DNA from: Gymnopus androsaceus JB14 | Lineage: Eukaryota > Basidiomycota > Agaricomycetes > Agaricales > Omphalotaceae | Assembly: GCA_009733575.1 (NCBI GenBank) | Contig: ML769796.1 | Coordinates: 1-51,711 of the forward strand | Direction of reading: 5' to 3' | Length of the DNA stretch: 51,711 nucleotides | Shown: piece by piece, positions 8,845 to 21,136 of the stretch | Position numbering within the stretch: the first letter of the stretch is position 1 | How the letters are laid out: each line of letters opens with the position of its first letter | Made by a program: the position numbers and the translations under genes | Notes under the pieces: model-generated | Seen by the model: only the letters and a program-made list of their open reading frames with translations | Databases searched by the model: none | Told to the model about the DNA's origin: nothing

Positions 8845-11432
8845 TTATGCATACCAGCATGAACGACAATTCCAAGCCCAATCACATATTGAATGTGGGA
8901 TAAGTACAATGAGAATACAGGTACGTATGGTAAAGTAATGTAATGGAGCGGAACGACAAGCATACATTCTCCAGAGCCAACAACAGTCCTCAACCTTGAG
9001 TTTCTTTCGGCCACCATCATCATTGCCGTCTTTACCAGCACTCTCCTCCTGCGTTCTTTTCTTCACAATCCTGGGCTCGATTACCTTCCCTTTATACGCA
9101 ACGATCTTTGCTTCGTCCAACAACTTGTTGAGCTGCGCATAAAATTCTGGGAAAAATGTTGTTTCAGCCATGATGATCGGTGGATTAGTCTGAGCTTGCA
9201 GCTTTATGTGGTGCTGTCTGATCTGCAAGGCAAATCGCCTAGCGTAGGTCCATATCGGCTGTAACTGCTGCGGCACGTTGGATATTTGAACTAAGACCAT
9301 TGATTGATTACCCGATAAAAAGCCTTGCCGTCTAACAGCATCGAGAAATAGCATAGCAAAGAGCTGATCCTGTGCACTGGGATTATTCGAGGCGACCGTT
9401 TCAGGTAATTTCGATGTGAGAGCAAACACAAATATCCACAAAAGGGATTCAAGGTCGTGGACGTAATTGTAATGGAAAGCATAGGGAACGATGGTAGGCG
9501 TCATTTCCAGCTCGGGTAGGAACAGATATTCAGCTTGCTTGACCTCAATTGGCATAAAGTATGCTGTGCCCTGCGAAAGAAATAAGAAGAAACGAAGAAG
9601 TCGTTGACGCCGAAGTTACGCACTGTTTTAATGTCTGAAACCAAAGATGACTGCGGTGGATCAGGCTGGATACATTTGGAATACTCCAGATCGTTCAACT
9701 TGACCATCAAGACTGCACCATCAGACCGGCAAAGGACATTTCCATTGCTGATGTCTCGGTGAACGAAACCTGCAGAATGCATAAATGCCAGTCCTAGATG
9801 ACTGAACATTCAGAAAATTAATTTTACTTACAAAGAAACAAGCAAGCTTACCGGTTAACAACAATTGCAAGCCCTTTAAGATTGTCGGCCAGTCCGACAG
9901 CTTCTGGTTGAACGGTTCACCAGCGTCCTCAGAGATCACACGGCAATGAACCTTTGACCCATAGGTGGCCCAGTCCAAGTTCGCTAGCTGGGCAACAGCG
10001 ATCTCGTACTGCGCTAGTAAAATGCGACGCTCAGCCTCCGTTTCAGACTCCGATGTGAGAGACCCGTCTATGCTATTAGTGGTTGGTGGATGAAGGTACT
10101 TCGTCGTCGAAGCAACAAGTGTGAAGCGTTCGCAGTTGAATGGAAGGCTCCCACCCCGCAAGAAGTTGGAAGAAGTATCCTCCACCGCATCAGCATCGGG
10201 GTCGGTCAAAGACTTGACGAGGACCTTTACGCAATCATAAATCTTGACAAAATAGTCATCGAATTTGTTTATATCCAACCACTCGAGTCGGTTAACCTTA
10301 TTGACATTAGTGCGAATTGAATCTCTAGTTTCGAGTTCGGTGGGAGAGTCTTCTGGGATCCAGTAGTCCTTGAGGACCTGGGTGATCGAACCAAGCTGGA
10401 ATGGTTCGCGATTTATAACCTCAAGAACCTTGAAAATTCGAGGAGCGCGACCGAGCAGGGACTTGGCCTTCCGAACTGTGATAGGTTCCGTGGTCATATA
10501 TTCTTTATCGCCAACTTTGAAGATATAGACTGGTCCACTTTTGTCTGGAGCGAGAATGCGTTCGACGGAAGGGTCGAAGCCGAGTTCGTCTTTGCTGGCA
10601 TATCCTATGGATAGCGTGAAGTATATGAGATATTGAGCATTCTGTTGATATGAATGTTTGAGAATAGATGCATATAGCAAGCAGAGAAGACACATACATT
10701 GTGGAGATCGAAAATCTTCGTAACGAAGACATGCGAACGCGAAAAGAACCACAGTCGAATATTGGTGCGGTCAATTGTCAAACCAAACATAAATCTTCTG
10801 GTAGGATCGGCCCCCATGATGTGGGTGGCATTGGAAACGACCTTGACGTTGTTCTGCAATAGCTAAATCAAGAAGACATAGTCAGAGTTGCAAACCATCG
10901 CTCACATCGTTAACATCGTCTGGTGCAGAACCATTTTTCAGTTCACCTGTAACCACCGCATCGCATTCGAATTCATCCCTTGTTTCTTAGACGTGACGGA
11001 AGTGGATTTGCGAAGGAGAGCGTTAACGTCGGCTATGTAGCTCGAGTTGTCGCCTTCCGACCAAAGGCTCTTGGCCGGATTATTTGAGAAGAAAACAGTG
11101 GAGTCCTCTCCCAATATACTGTTTAATGCATTGAACAGAGGAGCAAAATACTCGGCTTCCTTCACCTCCCGCTCCGACTCCTGTGCCTGCGCGTCCAACT
11201 CTTCCAGCAAACGAACCCATCCATTACCATTCAGATGTCCCATTTCGCAAAGAGCTTGTACAGCGTTCTTAAGCTTGTCTTCTGAGACGTCCGGCAGTAC
11301 TAATCTCTTGAAACAATCGAAGGAGATTTCAAGGATAGAAGGGGCCAAATTTTCCGCTCGAAAGCCTGGTATCGGATCTGTAAGGGATTGTATACAAATA
11401 CGCGGGGTATCTGGTCGATAAATATTTGCCAT
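8845..11432 (-). CDS. Fungal-type protein kinase (FunK1 family)
   Basis: Five exons on the minus strand: 11432-10906, 10853-10698, 10641-9852, 9793-9624 and 9570-8845, with introns of 52-58 bases; about 789 residues. An alternative first ATG lies at 11492; 11432 was preferred because MANIYRPD looks like a family start. Recognised parts are the VVTGELKNG block, the HIMG.DPTRRFMFG...LWFFSRSHV region, YASKDELGFDP, the catalytic loop HRDISNGNVL, and DLEYSK in place of DFG, as is usual in this family. The C-terminus is a GTAYFMPIEV segment and a basic tail with KKRTQEES. FunK1 kinases are expanded in mushrooms and their substrates are mostly unknown. One oddity: the frame jumps by one base near 10978-10990, just before VVTGELK, meaning a lost base or an unrecognised intron. 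The last about 50 residues may be intronic. Confidence 0.85.
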
Positions 11433-11550
11433 TAGTAGAAGCTTAAGGTAAACATGAAAGTCGAGATGAAAGATAGGAATCGGTGGCTTCAAAGTTCATG
11501 AGTGAGAAAAATAAGCGCCGTAGCAGTCTTCATCATTTCCGCCGACCATC
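11433..11550. promoter_or_regulatory. Compact divergent promoter between the FunK1 kinase and VMA9
   Basis: Only about 118 bases (58 if the upstream kinase ATG is used) separate two start codons that point away from each other, so both promoters and 5' leaders must lie in this stretch or overlap the genes. No TATA box is obvious. Confidence 0.55.
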
Positions 11551-11895
11551 ATGGCCTCTATCCTTCCTGTATTCTTTGTCCTCGTTGTCGTTGTAGGGCT
11601 TATGGCCTGCGCTGCAATATTTGTTCCCAAAGGCCCTCAACAAGTGTACGCCTCAATTTACTGCTGAATTTCACCACCAACGCTAATTCTCCTGAACGGA
11701 TACATAGTCTAATTCGAACGTCTCTCATGCTCGCTCTCGCAGCCTGCTACTTGATGTGGATGGTCACCTATATGGCACAGCTACATCCGCTTATTGGTGA
11801 GGCTCTTGCTGTGCTCCGGAAGCCTATTAATTTCCTAACTTCTTCACGTCCTCGTTCTTTCAGCTCCGACAAGGACCATGGTGGAGAAATCGTAG
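11551..11895 (+). CDS. VMA9: V-type ATPase subunit e (Vma9-like)
   Basis: Three exons (11551-11645, 11708-11796, 11864-11895) with GT-AG introns of 62 and 67 bases encode 71 residues, the usual size for this subunit. The protein has two hydrophobic helices: VFFVLVVVVGLMACAAIFVP, and LMLALAACYLMWMVTYMAQL followed by the family signature HPLIAP. The KGP motif sits in the loop. Subunit e is part of the membrane Vo sector, which assembles in the endoplasmic reticulum and acidifies vacuoles and Golgi. Phases match exactly at both junctions and no frameshift is present. The ATG chosen is the only one that gives the short N-terminal helix. It is transcribed away from the FunK1 gene. Confidence 0.9.
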
Positions 11896-12169
11896 TTCTG
11901 GGTTATGGAGGGTCTTGAATAAGCTCTGTTCATCGTATATATCGTTCTTCGGTGTGTCTTGTATCGTCTTTCTGTTGGATATTGACTGACTTTGTCTATC
12001 CAGCTTGTAATTCTACGCAAATACTACGGACGCTCGTATTTTTAATTTCAACGCTTCTCAAGCCTGTCATACATGAATATAAGAGACAGTCTTGTCTCCA
12101 TGGTGGTTATATGTAACAGGTGTGACATTTCAACTTGAACTTTCGAATTTCCGAACGCAACGTCTCCTA

Positions 12170-12628
12170 TGAGCCATTTTGAGTGAGTCCTTTTCCCAGT
12201 TCTATTCTAGCCTCAATGTTTGACATAGCTTCATTCTACAAAGCCCTTTCTCCTTATCCGCAACGTCGACGATACCCACCGCAGAAACACTCAGTGGACC
12301 TTGAGACAGGTTTCCGAGCGCGCGCATACCTTCTTGGATTTGTGATGTCTACCGTGAACGCGCAGCTAAAGTCATGGGAAAATCCCCCGCAGAGCGTAGG
12401 GTATTGGGGAAGAGGTGGAGGTTACTGGAATCTCCTTTGCTCAAGTGCGTGTTATAGTAGACCATGAATACGTGTTCAACGAAATCTAAATCACACCCTC
12501 CAGCTCTTTTAACGGTCATCCCCTGGATTGGCCCTATCCAGCCGGGCGTGATCCAGAAGCCTGGTCTAATCTGTATATCATCATCATCGCAGCAGTTAAT
12601 GTCGGCGAAGACTATCATCGCATTCTAA
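12170..12628 (+). CDS. Small protein of unknown function
   Basis: An open frame from about 12183 to GTGCGT at 12445, then a 59-base intron ending CTCCAG at 12503 and a short last exon to a TAA at 12626-12628. The product is roughly 125-145 residues: an aromatic and basic N-terminal part (FYKALSPYPQRRRYPPQ), a moderately hydrophobic middle (AYLLGFVMSTVNAQLKSW) and a glycine-tyrosine patch (YWGRGGGYW). The start is uncertain; an ATG at 12170 followed by a GTGAGT donor is a candidate first exon, but its phase does not fit cleanly. I do not recognise the family. Confidence 0.45.
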
Positions 12629-13196
12629 AGCACAACTAAGAGTTGTGGAGGCGGCGCTGGATATAATTACTAATTTTAATCAAGAGGTGAAGAAACCTAC
12701 GAAGAGAATTGCATAAAGGCGTCCAGGTAATACTCTGAAGGCGAATTTGCTTATTTTTGCTTTCGCTATAAAGTCTATTTTATATTTTATTCTTTTTATC
12801 TCTCTTTTGACACTCATGTTCCACTGTGACTCTGAAGGTTACTCGGTTGACATCCTCCGCCTCCACATCGCTAGATATCAGCATGTAGTCCCGCATTCAA
12901 ATCCTCTCTCTCGTCCCTCCGCAGGAACGACTGAACCCTTATTTTCGATTTCGGTTCAATACATTGTTTTGGTCCTCATTCATTTACGTCTTCATCTTCC
13001 TTCTCTTTACCCTTGGGCTTCGTATGCGTATCGTTGCCGAATGTTCATTGTTTAGGATAGCTCAGCTATTAAGCTATGTTCGGGATCTTGTTCAGCTATA
13101 ACATTGGGCTAGGAAAAAAGACGAATACTGTGTATGTATAGGCTAGCTCGAATAATCGACAGGATTGGATCTTCATCGTTTTCATCGCAGGGATAG
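12629..13196. other. Intergenic, no gene recognised
   Basis: AT-rich 3' flanks of two convergent genes. Pyrimidine-rich sequence at 12750-13010 gives an open frame (12747-13055), but its composition and lack of recognisable motifs argue against coding. Confidence 0.5.
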
Positions 13197-14216
13197 CTAA
13201 TCATATGAGAGCTTAGGTATAATATCTACTCTTTTGCCCACATTATAATCTGCAGCATTGAGCATAATCATAGGAATCCGTACTACTTTACCTGCATCAG
13301 CACCATATCTCAAAAAGTACTGTACAGCACATACTTGGTTAGCAAATGTAAATTATACAATGGAGAGACTACTCACCCATGCCCATATACATGCTTGTGT
13401 ACGAAAATCGTAGTAAAACGGGTGCTTGACACGATCCCATCGGCTTTGCATTACCCACAGCACTAGCTTTTCAAGTACATCATAGAGTTCTGCTATGCAA
13501 CTTTTTATCTTGACCTTCCAGAACTGAGGTGTGATTGAGACTGTGTATATGTCATGAGAGGAGCGCCATTTGACATCCTCCTCCATGAGGGTGTCCAAGG
13601 CAATATTCACTGTAAGAGGGAACTGCATTATCACGCATCCCTCAAAGTTGTCAAAGCCTCCATGGCATACAATACTGGAGATCAGATTGGTGGCCAAGCA
13701 CATAGGATGTGTAGGATGGGTGGCGCCGGGAGGCTGAGGGACGTCGCGGGGATCTATACAGTGGAAGGTGATGGTTCTGCATAAATGACGCACAGTGGGA
13801 CCGTCTAAACCTGCGATGGTGGAGTAGACACTTTGAGAACCAGAAGTGATGGGCTTGTACCAGTATTTGGTGTGTTCACCACTGAGTAGATGTACATGGA
13901 CGCAGGATTCACGAGCAAAACTGCCCATCCAGCTGAGACTGACTAGGAGTGACGATTTGGTGAATTGGACCCGTTCGGAGGTAGTCAGTGGTAACTCCCA
14001 AGCCTCGTGTATAATGAGTTGAATTATCTCGATGGGGAATCGAGGAGGAGGACCGGGAGGCAATGCCGATTTTCGAAGGGATTTGCGAAAGTGTCTACAG
14101 ATGAGACTCGGAGGCACAAGTTTTAGGATGACCTCAGGAAAACGGCATTGTCGTTTTGAGTCTTTAGAAGTGCTTTCACGAGAAAGACACAAGTCTCGCA
14201 GGGAAAGAGGTTCCAT
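13197..14216 (-). CDS. F-box-like protein, 320 residues
   Basis: Two exons on the minus strand, 14216-13377 and 13319-13197, joined by a 57-base GT-AG intron in phase 0. Residues 58-73 (PRFPIEIIQLIIHEAW) match the start of the short F-box-like motif seen in hundreds of mushroom proteins (P.E....I). The rest is a loose alpha/beta region with tryptophans and cysteines, as in the poorly characterised family of basidiomycete F-box-like proteins. If it is a true F-box protein it would link a substrate to an SCF ubiquitin ligase; the substrate cannot be guessed. The ATG at 14216 was chosen over an earlier in-frame ATG at 14297, which would add a hydrophobic leader lacking support. It shares a promoter region with the large gene at 14845. 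Confidence 0.65.
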
Positions 14217-14844
14217 GATGAAAGTTTGAAGGCAAGATGGATAATGCGATTCAGTCGGACCACCCAGCGCGAGATTTAGGAGGATAACCCAAAACACGCG
14301 AAACCGACACTGAGGGCCTCAACGAGTCAGAAAACACACCTGAGAGCGTACAGACCGCCGCGCTCTCTACACTAATAACTGAGTGAAACAAGAGAGATTA
14401 GATAGGAGTATTACTTGGCGGCTAATAACTACCCTTATCACCGGCGCTTGAATGCGACGCGATCGAGCGCCCGAAAACAATTTGCCACTATTGTTCTGTG
14501 TTCTGATCTATCATCCGCGTTTGTTCTGAATTCAGGCTCAACAGCTATATATTCTCACCCAAATTCTCTCCTTCATTCACTTCCCAGTTCTTTTTACGCA
14601 CTACGCACCCGCTTTATTTCCCTGCAGATTTCCCAAGCTAGATATTTCCGGCCACTGCTGCTTTACTGCTCGGTTCTTCAACTCCGAACCTTAGCCTTCT
14701 TGCGGAAAGCCACAACAGTGGAAGAGCATTGTATGCTCGGAGCTCTCTACTTGGACCTGTTATATTTACTGCCTACAGACCTTGACATCAGTTGGAGCAC
14801 ACCGAGGCGAATTAGGCCTAATTGCCCTTTGGAGCTCTGGGCGA
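14217..14844. promoter_or_regulatory. Divergent intergenic region of the F-box-like and repeat-rich genes
   Basis: 628 bases between two start codons that face away from each other. It includes pyrimidine-rich stretches (14560-14640), which in basidiomycetes often lie near transcription starts. No further motif is claimed. Confidence 0.4.
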
Positions 14845-17800
14845 ATGTCTAAATATGAATACTTATTATCGTCTCCACATTATAGGAGCTCCGATACAGA
14901 TTCGGACTCCATGTACGTTTGTCCAATCTGTTATTTCCACATGAACTTACTCTATATTACAGTTTGAAGAAAACCAGAGCAGAGAAATCCAACTTTCGAA
15001 TGCCGGAAGCCGGTGGGGCTGGTGTCCTAGCTCTGAATGAAATGGCCCCACCTCTTCCTGAGAAGGACAAGCCAAAGAGCTCAAAAACCAAACACATCTC
15101 TCATTCCCATTCCGCCACCCGTTCTCGAACCAAATCTGCTCCGTCATCTACCCTGGCAAAATTGCTGCAGGCACAGACATCGACCACACGAGAGACTAGG
15201 GCACTCCTAAATGATGCACTCTTGCAGTTGAACGCTGCAACCACTCGGGCAGCGAAAGCAGAAGCCCAGATGCGTGCAAGAGAGACTTCGGCGATTCTGT
15301 CACATACCCAACTAACAGAAAATGCTGCGAGAGCGGAGGTGGCCGCTACTCGAGCCCGGAGGGAGGCTGAGGAATACAAGTTGCAGCTGAGGCTTCGAGA
15401 CGAAGAGGTGAGGAGGGAAAAAGAGCGGGTTAGAGCGGAAGAGCAGATGCGTGCCGAGGCGGAGAAGGAAGCCGAACGAGCCAGAGGCCTTGCCAGGAAA
15501 TGGAGAGAAGAAGGACGGATCATGAAAGCGAAAGAGGACGGGAGAAGAGTAGGATACGGAGAAGGCTTGAAGCGGGGACGTGCTGCCATTGTCGCAGCTG
15601 TTGCAGCAAGAGACTCCTACGACGCATACAGACTTGTTGGAGATGGCACTGCGTACATCGAGGAATACGATGAGGCGGCGGATAACCAAGCCCGTCGAAG
15701 AGACCAATCTCGCAGCCGTACTTCTCGTTCACGGAAAAGCGAACCAATATCTCGTCATACTAGTGCTCCTCCGCGTCGAGAGCGCGTCCCTACGGCTGCT
15801 GTTCATCGTCGTTCAGAGCCTATACCCGTGCAACAGCCAGATCCACCCTTCCCTGTGCCAGAACATCACCCTCCTCCTCCTCCTCCTCCGCCAGAGCCCA
15901 TCCGAACTCCGGAACCTCAGCCCCAGACAGTTACTATCCGGAGAGCACGTTCCATTCAGACTGATCCATCTCTATTCCAGAGTGAACGGACGCGTTCTCG
16001 AACTACTTCGTCTACTATTTCTCCTCCGCGCTCTGCACAATCTCCTGCACAATCTCCTGCACAACAAAGAGGCCCATCTCCGCCGATAGTCTATGTCCAT
16101 CCATCACCATCACCATCCGTCGTTCATATTCCTCTACAACATCCTGCTTCTCCCGAGCAACAGAGCGTTCAATCAGAATCGTTCTCGCCACCCGATCCCA
16201 TCCCTATTCCGACGCCTCTTTCTCAAGTTCCCTATGCCCCTGGAATCATTCCTGACTCTCTCCAACCTCAATATGCATCTTATAATCCGCCACCGGAGCC
16301 TGTCTCTCAACCAAGTTATTTCCCGATGCCTGCCCCGCCAATTTCTGTCATTCTCGTCCCTCCACCATCATCCATGGATGACCAACGCGATGTGGAGACG
16401 CCATCCACGATGGGCTCACAAGACCAGGTGTTTGACCATTTACGCGGATTACCCCCTCCTTCGTCGAGAGCAGGTTCTGCGGCTTCAGGGACCTCTTCCG
16501 GCGGCGGCGGCAGACTTGTCGGAGGGTTCGATCCAGATTTAAGCACTATCCATGAACATTCGAGAGAAGGAACAGCGTTTGGTGGTGAGGAGGACTTTGG
16601 TGCTAGATCGGGTTTCAGCCCGGACAGAGAGAGAAACGTGGATCAGTGGAGGAGGAGTTTGGATGCGGTAAGTACACTAAACTCAGCTTTGGTATTCCTT
16701 TCTCAAGTTACATTTCTATGAGCAGACGTATTCGCCTGGTGGACCGACAGGCGACTCTGATTTACTTCGACCCCCGTCCTCCAACTCGGCGAGGAGAAGA
16801 CCACCACCGTTGAACTTTGATAGTCAGAGTACTCTGGGCCGACAGCCTTCGTCGGGAAGCACGAGCTCGCGTAGTATCAATATTAACATTGAGCCTCCGG
16901 TACGGTTATCTATTCCTTGTACGAACATTGTCTGACTATATACTTCTAGTCACAAACTACGTCTCCTACGCCTCGTGACCGTAACTCTCGTGGCTACTCC
17001 GATAATCCTCAAGATGACACTTTCCTCAGTCCACACCACGCTCCGCTCACCTTGAGTGCTGACGATGGACCTGTCATTCCTGATATTATGGAAGAAGACT
17101 TTGACGAGGATGATTTTGATTACATACCCGACTCCAGAGACTTTTCAGGCTCTGCCATTCACCCCATTCCTATCATTGACGCTCTTCCTCCCGGATTCGT
17201 TCCTACTCCGAATGGAACAAGAATCATTCAACTCAGACGAGATGGACCTGGTCCTATAGCAGGAGCTGGGAGTGTAACAGGCGGTGTGCCCATACCATTC
17301 TATAACCAAGAGGGTAATAATAGGAATCGCCAACCCCAAGGTTATTCTTACGGTGCTCGAGGGTCCGTTGATGATTATGATTACCGGTCAAGATCGTCGT
17401 CCTCTCGTTCTAGCTCAGCGTCGGGTTCGGGCTCCAGCTCAAGTACTGAACTAGACAGACCGAGAGCGTATGCGCGTAGCGGTCCACGGAGTCGTAGCAG
17501 AGGAGGATTAACATCCACCTTTCCACCCTCTATGATGAGCGATAGTGCGAACGGTAGCTCTAGCGGTAGTGGAAGGGCCACTCCATATACAATGGCCCCA
17601 GCAAACACGATCGGAGGAATATACACAGTACAACATCAACCAAAGAAGAGCAGTTTGAAGAATCGGATGCCGCCGGGAGTCAACGGAAGCTCATCTTCCT
17701 ATAGGATGATGCCAGAACCTGAGGTTCCACAGTACGATATCGCAAGATATCCTGAAGGCTCTGCCGGAGTTTCACAGTACGACAAGCAGACCTATGCCGC

Positions 17801-19913
17801 TCCTCGAGGAGGGTTTTCAAATGCAGCACCGATGCCAATCCCGACAGTCACTCGGTACGTCTCTGAACAGCCGAGTAGGCGATCATTGAGGCGGATGACT
17901 GGTTCAATATCAGCGAACTCTGTTCCTAATATTCCAACGCAGGAATATGCGCCTCCTCCTGCTCCCGCGTACCCAACACAAGCTTATTATCAGGCTCCAG
18001 ATGTTGCGGGATCTTCCAGAATAACGCCTGCAGCTATTCCCATGCCCCAGCCTGGTGTACCAACACTAGCTGCTGGGACTTCTACAATGACAGCCCCTTC
18101 TATGTCGATGCCCGCACCTTCGACTGGACCTGCAGCCGTTGCTCAGTACAATCACCCGGTTAGTGAGACTTCGAGAATCACTCAACCCCTTGTTCAAATG
18201 CCGTCGCCTTCGACCGGACCTGCTGTCGCTGCTTACCCCAAATTCACCAGTGGGACCTCGAGAATAACCGAACCTGCTCTCCAAATGCCATCCCCTTCGA
18301 CAGGACCTGCAGCTGTTGCTCCGGGCTTTGCTGGTGAGACTTCGAGGATGACTGATGGCGTTCTTCAAATGCCATCACCTTCACTCAGACCTGCACTGTT
18401 CATTCCACCCACTCCTGGTGGGACATCTAGAATGACTGCACCTGCACTTCCGATGCCAAGTCCTTCTATGCCAGGCTCATTTGAAACGCAGACACCTGGT
18501 GGAGGCTCAAGAGTGACTCCAGCAGCGATATCGATGCCGGAGCCTAATGTTTCTCAGTACGGGTCCCAAGGCCACCCAACGCCTGGAGGAGGGGTTTCAA
18601 TGCCAGAACCCAGTGTTGGAAGAGGTTCGAGAGTAAGAGCAGGTTCGATATCGATGCCGGAGCCGACTGTCTCTCAGTTCGGGTCGCAGACACCCGGAGG
18701 AAGTTCGAGGGTGACTCCAGCAGCAATATCGATGCCGGAGCCGACTGTCTCTCAATTTGGGTCGCAGACACCTGGAGGAGGAGGCTCGAGGGTGATTCCA
18801 GGAGCAATATCAATGCCAGAGCCCACTGTTTCTCAGTTCGGATCGCAGACGCCTGGAGGAGGCTCCAGAGTGACTCCGGGAGTGATATCGATGCCGGAGC
18901 CCACTGTCTCTCAGCACGGATCGCAGGGCTATCCCACACCTGGAGGAGGAATAACAATGCCAGAACCCAGTGTAGGGGGAGCTTCGACAGTAACTGCAGG
19001 TCCGATTTCGATGCCTGAGCCGACTGTCTCTCAGTTGGGGTTGCAGACACCTGGAGGAGGCTCGAGAGTGGTTCCAGGAGCAATATCGATGCCTGAGCCC
19101 ACTGTCTCTCAGTTCGGGTCACAGACACCTGGAGGAGGTTCGAGAGTGACTCCAGGAGCGTTATCAATGCCGGAGCCCAATGTTTCCCAGTACGGGTCTC
19201 AAACGCCTAGAACGGGAGCAATGTCAATGCCAGAACCCACTGTTGCTCCGGAAAATGCAGGTGGATCTAGGATGACCGCTCCAACAGTTCAAATACCCGA
19301 ACCAACGATTCCACAAATTACCCAGAAGGCTTCGAAAGCCCAAAAGAAAAAGAATAAGAAAAAAGGCATTTCCATGCCTGAACCCGAAATTCCTGAATAT
19401 GAAACACCTGGAGGTAGTTCTTCGATGGTAGCCCCAGCTGCAGCAATGCCTGAGCCGGAAATTCCTCAGTATGAAACTCATTCCACGCCTTCTCGGTTAA
19501 TCCCTCCAACCTTACCCTTCCCTACACCCTCATCAAATGTATCAGCTCCGATGAGCATGCCAATCCCAAGCATCGCTAACACTCCCTCCATGTCCAACAA
19601 TGTCCTTCCATCTAGCCCAGACAATCGAGCTTGGGGCATGGGAGCAGGAGCTTGGGGTGGTGCAGGTACTGGATCACCCAACATGAGTAGCAGGAGAGTA
19701 AGCTTGCATGCTGGAACGACACCAGTAACTATGCCTGAACCGTTACCAGTTCCCGGTCCAACTGCTGCAGCTCTACGAAAAAGCAGAATTGGATCAACCG
19801 GCTCCTCGCCGAATAGTGTTGATTCTACGACGAGGAGGAATACCGAGGCGAACAAGGGACCAGTTCGTTCTGCTCAAGCGAGAGGTATGGCTTCGGCTTG
19901 GGGTGCAAATTGA
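14845..19913 (+). CDS. Very large coiled-coil and proline-rich repeat protein, 1636 residues, function unknown
   Basis: Four exons (14845-14912, 14963-16667, 16726-16899, 16950-19913) join in phase with no frameshift. The N-terminus is basic and Ser-rich. Residues about 90-230 form a strong coiled coil rich in Ala, Arg and Glu (QMRARETSA, RREKERVRAEEQMRAEAEKE). Next come an Arg-Ser tract (SRSRTSRSRKSE), a proline-rich region with a run of eight prolines, and a long disordered half. That half contains the tandem ISMPEPTVSQ.GSQTPGGG repeats (about 18,450-19,250) and a basic patch KAQKKKNKKKG. There are no membrane segments or enzyme motifs. Such a layout suggests a scaffold or cytoskeleton-associated protein, but that is inference; I do not recognise the family. 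The first exon was chosen because its phase fits the GTACGT donor at 14913 and removes the implausible leader of the longer open frame. Confidence 0.75.
18450..19260 (+). repeat. Coding tandem repeats, about 26 residues (78 bp) per unit
   Basis: Around ten units of the pattern ISMPEPTVSQFGSQTPGGGS then RVTPGA, with some shortened or carrying a PTPGG insert. Looser relatives with the core MPSPSTGP or MPEPE run from 18,050 to 19,480. The DNA is as similar as the protein, so units have been copied recently. Length variation between strains is likely. Confidence 0.8.
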
Positions 19914-20099
19914 GGACTTTTTTCGCAATGACCTGATGATGATGATTTGTTATGCTTGTATCTTTATCTGCCGTTTCACTTATACGTATATTTACCTGTA
20001 TCATATCGTACATATTGGAATAAAAATTGAGCAACGGACTGCGACGGAGGATGTCTGAGCGGACTTCCCACGGTAACTAACTTGCTACGCGCAGTTACA

Positions 20100-21136
20100 A
20101 TGGCGAACCTTGGCAGTGTCTTTCTTGGAGATTCCAAGCGCCATCGTCTTCTTTCTTCTTCCTCCACACCTCCGAGTTCCCCGCCCCCAGTCAGCACCCC
20201 AGCCATGTCCATTTTGTCTGCTTTACCGTCACCTCAATCCCCACTACACACGGAAGCTCTAAATAATTTCAGCTCAGACTCTATTGAACCATTTACTCAT
20301 ATTCAAGCCTTGGGTTTAGAAAAAGTATCCAAAGAGCCTCCACCATCTATCGATCCAATAACATCCTTGGAATTGCGGTTACGATTGCTGGAATCTCTCA
20401 TAGTCGGGCTAGACCCAGATGAGAAGGGAAAGCTCGAGTTGAAGAATGATACTTTGGTAAAATCTGCGGAGAATGTGAAACGGACTGTAGACAAGTATGT
20501 CGAAGGAAACGACACGCTTAAGCGGTTCATAGCTCATTGTGCGTATGATCTTGAGCATCGATTAGAACGCCATTAACGCGGTTGTAGACGACCAGTATGA
20601 ACGATACCTTACACCTGCATTTTCTCTCGGTCTACTGGAAGAACCGTCCTACGAGAATCTATCTTCTTTCGACCTTGCAGCGTATTTGCATGATATGGAG
20701 CCTGAAATACGTTCAGCGGATACAGACATGCAGGAGATTGAGGCGCTGCTCAGGAAAGGCGCCGCAGAGGCAGGTAAACTTCCCAGTGAGTTTTGCGCTT
20801 GTGTCTTTCATTGAATTCTCAATAATCAACTCGTAAATAAACAGATCATGTCGACCTAGAGCCACGTCTCGCAGCTCTACGAAAAAGTCAACAAGAGAAC
20901 AAGGAGCGTGCAAATGCTCTTGAGAGACGCGTTGCAGATATCATAGAGAATCATACAACATATGTAGGCCACAAACACACTTGTATTCTAGCATTCCTGC
21001 TAAGCAGTTCTGCTCACAGATCGATGCCTTGTCGGAACTCTTTGTCGAATGGGACGACGCACTAACAAATGCCGAGAGTAGGGTAGGAAAGATGGAAAGA
21101 GATAAGGAAGAACGGAAACGTCTTGGTTTGGAATGA
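20100..21136 (+). CDS. DCTN3: Dynactin p24 (DCTN3 / RO-3)-like subunit
   Basis: Four exons (20100-20538, 20588-20785, 20845-20963, 21020-21136) join exactly to 290 residues. The N-terminal about 75 residues are Ser/Pro-rich and probably disordered. From SLELRLRLLESLIVGL onwards the protein is all-helical: an early short helix, then the RYLTPAF turn, then long coiled coils (LRKSQQENKERANALERRV), ending with LSELFVEWDDAL. That last motif and the order of helices resemble the C-terminus of dynactin p24, the shoulder/arm subunit that helps dynein move cargo and nuclei along microtubules. Animal p24 is about 186 residues, so the length excess lies in the N-terminal extension. Other small coiled-coil proteins are possible. 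Confidence 0.55.

Noticed and set aside
15101..15747. Minus-strand Ser/Leu-rich frames in the coiled-coil gene
   Set aside because: Antisense shadow of an Arg/Glu/Ala-rich coding region.
18066..19855. Minus-strand frames of 100-207 codons within the large repeat gene
   Set aside because: Antisense of the MPEP repeats; the plus frame is open over 2.9 kb and spliced in phase.
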